Source of the DNA: Sphingobacterium cavernae
Lineage (GTDB): Bacteria; Bacteroidota; Bacteroidia; Sphingobacteriales; Sphingobacteriaceae
NCBI RefSeq assembly: GCF_008520265.1
Contig: NZ_VIQM01000046.1
Coordinates: 1 to 38,261 of the forward strand
Direction of reading: 5' to 3'
Length of the DNA stretch: 38,261 nt
Shown: in pieces, positions 32,400 to 38,261 of the stretch
Layout: each line of letters begins with the position of its first letter
Position numbering within the stretch: position 1 is the first letter of the stretch
Translations under genes and position numbers: made by a program
Notes under the pieces: generated by a model
The model's database searches: none
What the model saw: only the letters and a program-made list of their open reading frames with translations
Told to the model about the DNA's origin: nothing

Positions 32400-33035
32400 T
32401 TATTCTATTACACTAACCGAAAATCTTACAGGCGACAATGGAAAATCATTTTTATCCGTTTTGAATCGGCTAATTTCCATAATAACTTCCAAACCTTCGA
32501 ATATCTCTCCGAAGATAGTATAGTCGCCATCCAATCTCGGAAGACCTCCATTTTTTAGGTATTCTTCACGTTGTTCTTCCGTAAATTTAATACCTTTTTG
32601 TGTTTCTAACTTCACTAAATCTTCCTCAGTCACTTTCTTACCAACAACAAAATAAATTTGATTCAAAAAGGAGGCCTTTTCTGGATTGGCATCTCTTCCC
32701 TGCCCTAATGCACCGATTTTATGAAATGCATGTGAATCAAACTCTCCCGCTAATCGCGGTTTTTGGCCTGTTGGGTTAGCTGTCTCTCGTTTAGCAATAT
32801 CGATATCATGTTCGCCTCCTTGTACGACGAAATTTTCGATAATTCTATTGAATAATGCACTTTGGTATGTTGAATCTTGAATGGATTGTAACATCAAATC
32901 CCGATGCTTTGGCGTAAAGTCATAAAGAACTACTTTAATAGTGCCGTAATCAGTTTTAAAAGCTATTTTATGGGATTGCGCATTCAAAATAAGATTGCTA
33001 AATAGAAAGACTATAAGTATAAAAAAATTTTTCAT
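32400..33035 (-). CDS. secreted cyclophilin-type peptidyl-prolyl cis-trans isomerase
   Basis: A 211-residue protein with signal peptide (about 1-19, cleaving after LNA) and a cyclophilin fold: KTDYGTIKVVLYDFTPKHRD, then FNRIIENFVVQGGEHD and DYTIFGEIFEGLEVIMEI. Most active-site residues (Phe/Arg in FNRII, Gln in VQGG) are visible. A 30-residue charged insert (KVTEEDLVKLETQKGIKF) interrupts the fold, as in several Bacteroidota homologues. The location is periplasm or beyond, where it would assist folding. It lies between the palindromic repeat and an unknown gene on the same strand; the 39-nt spacing allows co-transcription. Confidence 0.88.
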   Translation of the reverse strand: MKNFFILIVFLFSNLILNAQSHKIAFKTDYGTIKVVLYDFTPKHRDLMLQSIQDSTYQSALFNRIIENFVVQGGEHDIDIAKRETANPTGQKPRLAGEFDSHAFHKIGALGQGRDANPEKASFLNQIYFVVGKKVTEEDLVKLETQKGIKFTEEQREEYLKNGGLPRLDGDYTIFGEIFEGLEVIMEISRFKTDKNDFPLSPVRFSVSVIE

Positions 33036-33074
33036 ATAAACGGAGCAATATTTATTAGTACTATCAAAGATATT

Positions 33075-33905
33075 CTATTTTTTAATTAACTCTTGTACTG
33101 TCTGTTTCAGAGGAGGTTGGGGTTCAGATTTTTCCAACTCAAATTGATTGTCCGCAATTTCAATTATCAAAATATCAAAGTCAGCAATATAACCGGCAAT
33201 ATAGTTATCAACGTCATAATTTATTTGAACATTTATCGAATCAACCTTTTCAATTAAATGTGCTATATATTTGTGCCTAAGTGGAAGATACCAATTTACA
33301 ATTGGTTTATAACCCAAATTTGGATATTTCAAAATAAGAATTTCAGCATTTTCAAAATCCTTTTTTTTTGGCTTGTTTGGTTGATTTAACCTTGTTGTTG
33401 CAATAAGGTTATACCCATATTCACTATCGTGAATTGCTTCTAAAACAACGGCCCCACCATAATTACCGCTTTGCAATTTAAAAGTAAGGCAATCTCCTTT
33501 TTCAAATACTGGTTTCCGAATTCTTTTCTTTTTTCTTGCCCTTGGCTTTAATCTTTCCTTTTGTAAGTCTAAAAGAAATTTGTCAAGAATAAATTTACGC
33601 TTTTTTATGTCCTTTTCATTCGCGTCAAGTTTGCGCCATATATCAATATCTGCACCTGTTTCAACAATCTCTTTTACTTGTTCAAAAACATTCTTATCAA
33701 GTTGTTTGCATTCCCATTGTGCTTTTGCTAACGCAAACCAAAGATTATTACACTCATCAGGATCATTTAAAATATCCTGATTGTTAACGATTAACTTCTT
33801 TGAAATTTCTTCGACATCAACTCCGCTATTGTACAGTTCGAAAAACTCAATGTAAATATCTGCATAAACGTCATTGGATGATATTGCAGTTCCCCAAGAT
33901 CCCAT
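33075..33905 (-). CDS. unknown protein of the MGSWGTAIS type (DUF4259-like start)
   Basis: A 276-residue soluble protein. The N-terminus MGSWGTAISSNDVYADIYIEFF resembles the MGxWGxGxFxND start of DUF4259 proteins. NNLWFALAKAQWECKQLD is a second conserved-looking block. A strongly basic stretch, KPRARKKKRIRKP (about 122-134), separates a helical N-half from a beta-rich C-half that starts FEKGDCLTFKL. No signal peptide or catalytic motif is visible. Related proteins sometimes sit near toxin or immunity genes, but none is here. It is divergent from smc. Function not assigned. Confidence 0.75.
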   Translation of the reverse strand: MGSWGTAISSNDVYADIYIEFFELYNSGVDVEEISKKLIVNNQDILNDPDECNNLWFALAKAQWECKQLDKNVFEQVKEIVETGADIDIWRKLDANEKDIKKRKFILDKFLLDLQKERLKPRARKKKRIRKPVFEKGDCLTFKLQSGNYGGAVVLEAIHDSEYGYNLIATTRLNQPNKPKKKDFENAEILILKYPNLGYKPIVNWYLPLRHKYIAHLIEKVDSINVQINYDVDNYIAGYIADFDILIIEIADNQFELEKSEPQPPLKQTVQELIKK

Positions 33906-34009
33906 ATTGACCTTATTTTATTTGCTTATAAATAATATCTTAATAACGAATATACTTTATTTTGCTGAAAATAAATGTGTGGGGATAGTATAATTAGCTA
34001 GTGCTGAAT

Positions 34010-34065
34010 AGAATGTGGAAATCTCTAAAAATGTGCAAAACCCGACCTGCACATTCTCTTTTTTT
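34010..34065 (+). terminator. terminator-like hairpin with a competing arm, upstream of smc
   Basis: AATGTGCA/TGCACATT (34030-34037 with 34048-34055) is followed by CTC and a run of seven T. An earlier arm, AGAATGTG (34010-34017), can pair with the same right arm extended (CACATTCT, 34050-34057). It points toward smc in a divergent region, where no plus-strand gene ends. It could be a leader attenuator or the end of a small RNA starting in the 33960s. Confidence 0.5.
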
Positions 34066-34102
34066 ATACTTATTTTCGTACGTTATAACAAAAGCTAAGT
34101 GA

Positions 34103-37100
34103 ATGGAACTAACTAAACTTGAAATCAAAGGATTTAAAAGTTTTGGTGATAAAATCACAATAAATTTTAATGAAGGCGTTACTGCAATTGTAGGACCTAA
34201 TGGCTGTGGCAAATCCAATGTGGTAGATGCGATACGTTGGGTATTGGGTGAGCAAAGTACGAAGACATTGCGTTCGGAGAAGATGGAAAACATTATTTTT
34301 AACGGAACGAAAACGCGTAAACCAGCCAATCTTGCGGAAGTTTCATTAACATTCAACAACAACAAGAACATCCTTCCCACGGAATTTACCACAGTGACGA
34401 TTACACGTAAATTGTACCGTACTGGTGAATCTGAATACCGTCTAAACGATGTTAAATGTCGTCTGAAGGATATTACAGATTTATTCTTAGATACGGGGAT
34501 TGGAGCAGACACCTACTCTATTATTGAGTTGAAAATGATAGATGAAATCATCGCAAACAAAGATAATTCACGTCGCGCATTATTTGAGGAAGCATCAGGT
34601 ATTTCAAAATATAAAGTCCGCAAGAAACAAACACTTAGCAAATTAAAAGATACAGAAGCTGATCTTTCGCGTGTCGATGATTTATTGTTTGAGATTACGA
34701 AGAATCTAAAGTCTCTGGAAAATCAAGCGAAGAAAGCAGACAAATACTTCCAATTGAAAGAAGAATACAAGCAAGCGAGTATTGGATTGGCTTATTACCG
34801 TCTGGATAGTTTCAGTTCTGATTTAAGTTCTCTGGGAGAGAAAGAAAAGGATTTGCAACAATCTCTAGGAACGACATTAGAACAAATTGATGTCAAAGAA
34901 AAAGAATTACGTGCTGGTCGTGAAGAAATTCTTTCAAAAGAGAAAAGTCTTTCAGCTCAACAAAAAACGACAAACGAGTTCAATAATAAAATTCGTGCTT
35001 ATGAATCGGAAAAGAAGATTAAGAACGAACGTTTGTATCATCTGAAAGAGCGTGAATCGCGTATCACAGCTGAATTTAATCTGGATAAGCAGCAGCTTAC
35101 AAATGTAGATTACACGCTTAAAAGACTTAACGAAGAAATTTATGAAGAGCAAGCTAAATTAGATGTTGCTCAAGATGATATTCAAAAATATAAAACCGAA
35201 GTTGAGGAACTAAAAGGCCAACAACAAACTGCAAAAAATAAATTGGATCGATTCGTACAAGAGAATAGCGAAATCCAAAATAAAATTTATAAAGTAGAAA
35301 AAGACATCGCTGTACTAAATATTCAAAAAGAATCTTTGGAACAAGAGTCTTTACGCAATATTTCTGACGCTTCTTCTAAAGCCGAAGAGTTGTCGCAATT
35401 CAATATTTCGGTTGCAGACCTTCAAGGTAAATTAGATGCACAGCAAGAACAATACGATGAAGCGGTACGCATTGAAAATGATTTAAATCGTCAAATCGAA
35501 CAATCTGAAATTCAGTTACAGGAAACTCGTGCGTTATTGAGTAAAGAATCTCGTTTGGTAGATGCCAAACAGAATGAGTACAATTTGACGAAATCGTTGG
35601 TGGATAATTTAGAAGGATTTCCAGAATCTATCAAATTCTTGCGTAAGAATGCGGGTTGGCATAAATCATATCCTTTGTTTTCTGACATTTTATTCTGTCA
35701 AGAAGAATACCGTGTTGCAATTGAGAACTACTTAGAATCCGTAATGAATCATTATGTAGTGGATTCAAAACAAGATGCTATACAAGCAATTCAACTATTA
35801 AGTGATGCTTCTCGTGGTCGCGCCAATTTCTTTGTGTTAGAATCTGTTATAGATAAAAAATCCAGTGATTTCATTGTTCCAGAAAATATGATTCCTGCCT
35901 TGCAGGTTATCAAAGTGGATAAGAAATACGAGAAACTTTGTTTGCAATTATTAAACAATGTTTACTTGTTAAAATCGGATGATGCTAAAGCTTTGGATGT
36001 TGAGTTGCCACATGAAGATTTGATAATTCTGCATCATGAAGGAAAATTTAGTAAACACAAATTAGGTTTTAGTGGTGGTTCTGTAGGCTTATTCGAAGGT
36101 AAACGTATTGGCCGCGCTAAGAATTTGGAAAATCTTGCCAAAGAAATTAAGGATCTTAATGCGCTTATTGCTGATTTACAACATACAGAAGCCGAATTAG
36201 TCGATAAAATAGCTTCGCTTAAATTGCAATCACAAAAGGAAATCATTGATGAAATACGCATTCAATTGGCGCGTATTCAGAATGAATGGACTTCTGTGAA
36301 AACGAAACAAGAGCAATACCAAGCTTTTATTTCTAATTCTCAAAATCGCAAGAAAGATATAGAAAAACGTCTTTCGGAGATTGCTGCTGAATTGACCAAA
36401 GCTGAACCAGAATTAAAAATTCTAAAGGTGGAAGTTGATGAACGTCAAAAACAATTGACAGACTTGCAAGCTGCTTATCAAGAATTGAACGAGATTGTTC
36501 AAGAGAAATCTACGGCTTACAATCAGGAAAATATTCGTCTTCATCAGCAACAAAATAAAGTCGCGGGTATCCAGAAAGATTTGGAATACCGAGAAAGTCA
36601 AAAAGAAGCTTTAGAATTACGTATCAATAAAAATAACGCCGAGATGGAACAAATCAAGGTGGATATGATGGATGCACTAACTTTCACGGATAATAACGAT
36701 GAAGACTTAAAAGAACTTTATGAACAGCGTGAAGCACTTGAAAAAGCACTTCATGATATGGAAGAAGAATTCTATGCCTTCCGTAAGCGTCTGAATGATT
36801 TGGAAGAAGAAGTAGCAACTTTACGTAAATCAAAAGACCAATTGGATTTCTTGATTACGGAGGTGAAAGATAAGAAAACGACTCTACAAATTGATTTGAA
36901 TTCATTGAAGGAACGCCTTTCTGTAGAATTTAATATTGATATCAAAGAGTTGCTAGAAAGTGAATTGCCCGAAATCGAACAAACGCAAGAAGAATTAGGG
37001 TCTCAATGTACGCGTCTGAAAAAGCAATTGGATGAATTCGGCACAATCAATCCTATGGCGAAAGAAGCGTACGATGAAATTACACAGCGTTATGATTTCA

Positions 37101-37642
37101 TCAATAAGGAGAAAAATGACTTATTGGAAGCCAAAGCAACGTTGATGTCTACGATTGAAGAAATTGATGGCAGTGCAAACGAGAAATTTATGTATGCTTT
37201 CAATACGGTTCGGGAGAACTTTATTAAAGTTTTCCGTTCCTTATTTAATGAAGAAGATAGCTGTGATTTGATACTTTCTGATCCGTCAAATCCTTTGGAT
37301 TCGGATATTGACATTATCGCAAGACCAAAAGGAAAACGTCCTTTGTCTATCAATCAGCTTTCAGGTGGAGAGAAGACATTGACCTCTACTGCCCTATTAT
37401 TTTCATTGTATCTCCTTAAACCAGCACCATTCTGTGTGTTTGATGAGGTAGATGCACCATTGGATGATACAAATATTGACAAGTTTAATAATATCATTAA
37501 GCAGTTTTCGGGTCAATCTCAGTTCATTGTGGTATCACATAATAAGCGTACTATCGCGAGTACAGATATTATTTATGGAGTGACGATGGTAGAGCAAGGT
37601 ATCTCACGTGTGGTACCAGTTGATCTACGGGAAGTCGCTTAG
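34103..37642 (+). CDS. smc: chromosome segregation protein SMC
   Basis: An 1179-residue SMC ATPase that compacts and segregates chromosomes with ScpA and ScpB. Walker A is GPNGCGKS at 31-38. It is followed by two long coiled coils (about 170-500 and 680-1000) around a hinge that begins near GFPESIKFLRKNAGWHKSY (about 504). The C-terminal head has the signature LSGGEKTL (about 1086-1093) and Walker B VFDEVDAPLDD (about 1111-1121). The full length is intact. The scp genes are not in the window. The gene has its own leader with a terminator-like hairpin and is followed by a strong terminator. Confidence 0.96.
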   Translation: MELTKLEIKGFKSFGDKITINFNEGVTAIVGPNGCGKSNVVDAIRWVLGEQSTKTLRSEKMENIIFNGTKTRKPANLAEVSLTFNNNKNILPTEFTTVTITRKLYRTGESEYRLNDVKCRLKDITDLFLDTGIGADTYSIIELKMIDEIIANKDNSRRALFEEASGISKYKVRKKQTLSKLKDTEADLSRVDDLLFEITKNLKSLENQAKKADKYFQLKEEYKQASIGLAYYRLDSFSSDLSSLGEKEKDLQQSLGTTLEQIDVKEKELRAGREEILSKEKSLSAQQKTTNEFNNKIRAYESEKKIKNERLYHLKERESRITAEFNLDKQQLTNVDYTLKRLNEEIYEEQAKLDVAQDDIQKYKTEVEELKGQQQTAKNKLDRFVQENSEIQNKIYKVEKDIAVLNIQKESLEQESLRNISDASSKAEELSQFNISVADLQGKLDAQQEQYDEAVRIENDLNRQIEQSEIQLQETRALLSKESRLVDAKQNEYNLTKSLVDNLEGFPESIKFLRKNAGWHKSYPLFSDILFCQEEYRVAIENYLESVMNHYVVDSKQDAIQAIQLLSDASRGRANFFVLESVIDKKSSDFIVPENMIPALQVIKVDKKYEKLCLQLLNNVYLLKSDDAKALDVELPHEDLIILHHEGKFSKHKLGFSGGSVGLFEGKRIGRAKNLENLAKEIKDLNALIADLQHTEAELVDKIASLKLQSQKEIIDEIRIQLARIQNEWTSVKTKQEQYQAFISNSQNRKKDIEKRLSEIAAELTKAEPELKILKVEVDERQKQLTDLQAAYQELNEIVQEKSTAYNQENIRLHQQQNKVAGIQKDLEYRESQKEALELRINKNNAEMEQIKVDMMDALTFTDNNDEDLKELYEQREALEKALHDMEEEFYAFRKRLNDLEEEVATLRKSKDQLDFLITEVKDKKTTLQIDLNSLKERLSVEFNIDIKELLESELPEIEQTQEELGSQCTRLKKQLDEFGTINPMAKEAYDEITQRYDFINKEKNDLLEAKATLMSTIEEIDGSANEKFMYAFNTVRENFIKVFRSLFNEEDSCDLILSDPSNPLDSDIDIIARPKGKRPLSINQLSGGEKTLTSTALLFSLYLLKPAPFCVFDEVDAPLDDTNIDKFNNIIKQFSGQSQFIVVSHNKRTIASTDIIYGVTMVEQGISRVVPVDLREVA

Positions 37643-37668
37643 TTATCAATAAATTACATGATTTACAC

Positions 37669-37705
37669 AAAGCCTCTGTTGTCAATAACAGAGGCTTTAT
37701 TTTTA
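37669..37705 (+). terminator. intrinsic terminator of smc
   Basis: A 12-bp stem AAAGCCTCTGTT/AACAGAGGCTTT (37669-37680 with 37687-37698) with a 6-nt loop, followed by ATTTTTAG, 27 nt after the smc stop. Confidence 0.85.
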
Positions 37706-37786
37706 GAAAAAGGGTTAAATTATGTTAAAGCACAAACCATATCCCGTCTTGTGTTGTTGTTTCTATATCACTAACATATAATAACT

Positions 37787-38080
37787 ATGGATAAATTGAA
37801 AAAATTTGAATTGATGGCTAAAATTACGCGTGAGCTGGAAGATGTTAGAAATAGCCAACAAGCAGTTTTAGAGAAAATTGGTAAAATTGAAGTGGATAAT
37901 ATAGAATTAGGCGATAAATTAATTGAAAGCAAGATTCCCGATATTTATTCCAGAACTGCCCAGAACTTCGACGCTATCAAAGAAATACTTGAAGAATTTG
38001 AACGTAAAACGGAAGAATACGGCGAAAAAAACAACGTAGAGAAACTAAAAGAACAGCAAGAAATAAACAATCTTAAATAA
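37787..38080 (+). CDS. small coiled-coil protein of unknown function
   Basis: A 97-residue charged, helical protein with heptad-like spacing of hydrophobic residues (LKKFELMAKITRELEDV, AVLEKIGKIEVDNIEL, FDAIKEILEEFERK). No signal peptide or membrane segment is seen. It is separated from smc by a terminator, so it has its own transcript. A hairpin with a T-run follows 5 nt after the stop. No family is recognised; function unknown. Confidence 0.65.
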   Translation: MDKLKKFELMAKITRELEDVRNSQQAVLEKIGKIEVDNIELGDKLIESKIPDIYSRTAQNFDAIKEILEEFERKTEEYGEKNNVEKLKEQQEINNLK

Positions 38081-38084
38081 CAAG

Positions 38085-38118
38085 AGGCCGTCTCAAAATA
38101 ATTGAGGCGGCCTTTTTT
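38085..38118 (+). terminator. terminator after the coiled-coil gene, possibly coinciding with an IS end
   Basis: AGGCCGTCTCAA/TTGAGGCGGCCT (38085-38096 with 38102-38113, one wobble pair) is followed by TTTTTT. GAGGCCGTCTCAAAA also resembles terminal inverted repeats of IS1182-type elements, so this may be the edge of the element whose transposase tail lies at 38214-38261. Confidence 0.6.
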
Positions 38119-38201
38119 AGTTTGACAGTAATTAGTCAGTGTTTATCCACTGTGTGAGCTACAAGTTCATAATATTTCAATATTTTGTTTAAAACGATGA
38201 A

Positions 38202-38225
38202 AAAGCGGTCTTTTTAGGCCGCTTT
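38202..38225 (-). terminator. hairpin at the end of the transposase fragment
   Basis: AAAGCGG/CCGCTTT (38202-38208 with 38219-38225) around a 10-nt loop overlaps the transposase stop on the minus strand. The minus-strand continuation is TTCATCGTTTT, so a weak terminator is possible. Confidence 0.35.
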
Positions 38226-38261
38226 CTTTCTTAAATTCTGTGCAATTGCCAATAATCCCCA
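38214..38261 (-). CDS. DDE transposase C-terminus, IS1182-like (partial at window edge)
   Basis: The minus-strand frame entering at 38261 reads WGLLAIAQNLRKKAA and stops at 38216-38214. The GLLAIAQNLRK pattern is the usual tail of IS1182/IS4-type DDE transposases in Bacteroidota (GLLAIAHNLRK). Only 15 residues are visible, so the family assignment is tentative. The space from 38119 to 38213 holds no other recognisable gene and would be the element's non-coding end. Confidence 0.5.
   Translation of the reverse strand, partial: WGLLAIAQNLRKKAA

Noticed and set aside
33994..34512. 172-residue open frame on the minus strand
   Set aside because: It is antisense to the start of smc and covers the hairpin upstream; low-complexity Ser/Leu/Val content fits a shadow of a coding strand.
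1..38261. CRISPR arrays, tRNA and rRNA genes
   Set aside because: Looked for regularly spaced direct repeats and cloverleaf-type motifs in the gaps and found none; a covariance-model search was not possible here.

Overview
The window looks like a low-GC chromosomal segment of a Bacteroidota bacterium, most likely a member of the Sphingobacteriaceae. This rests on several things: Bacteroidota-type promoter elements (TTTG, about 19 nt, TAnnTTTG); futalosine-pathway menaquinone genes; an ECF sigma gene paired with a membrane-anchored regulator/beta-barrel hybrid; a secreted Gfo/Idh/MocA plus DUF1080 cassette; and a sirtuin without zinc cysteines. No rRNA, tRNA or CRISPR array was seen. Almost every gene is intact, and no stretch over about 300 bases is without a gene.

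Layout. (1) 1-385: the 3' end of an IS200/IS605-type tnpB with its right-end hairpin has cut a GNAT acetyltransferase gene short. That gene was the last cistron of an aminotransferase-tyrA-GNAT operon on the minus strand (385-2407). (2) 2594-7071: an MsbA-like ABC exporter, then mqnE, a histidine phosphatase and mqnA, the last two overlapping. (3) 7076-8182: a small unknown protein and a tandem universal stress protein. (4) 8383-10346: an ECF sigma factor and a single-pass inner-membrane protein that ends in an outer-membrane beta-barrel. (5) 10360-14795: HAD phosphatase, proline dehydrogenase, S4 RNA-binding protein, aroB, ThuA-domain protein and Nudix hydrolase. (6) 14969-19146: a secreted TonB-C-terminal-domain protein, then a stress group on the minus strand (large catalase katE, small membrane protein, lipocalin lipoprotein). 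(7) 19373-23536: Gfo/Idh/MocA oxidoreductase, double-DUF1080 protein and a second Gfo/Idh/MocA oxidoreductase, all apparently exported; a candidate 3-keto-glycoside pathway. (8) 23760-28821: CDF metal transporter, D-cysteine desulfhydrase-like enzyme, gdhA, a small conserved protein, a zinc-less sirtuin and a DUF2892 protein. (9) 28937-33905: an ATP-cone/Mrr-like nuclease fusion, a secreted unknown, trpS, a deoxynucleoside kinase, a cyclophilin and an unknown MGSWGTAIS-type protein. (10) 34103-38080: smc and a small coiled-coil protein. The right edge holds the tail of a DDE transposase.

Metabolically the window centres on chorismate (aroB feeds it; tyrA and mqnA draw from it), on proline and glutamate catabolism (proline dehydrogenase, gdhA), and on oxidative stress. 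The points most worth a second look are the ATP-cone nuclease fusion, a possible H-type pseudoknot in the trpS leader, a terminator-like hairpin with competing arms upstream of smc, the exported keto-sugar cassette, and the sigma-linked protein that should contact both membranes.
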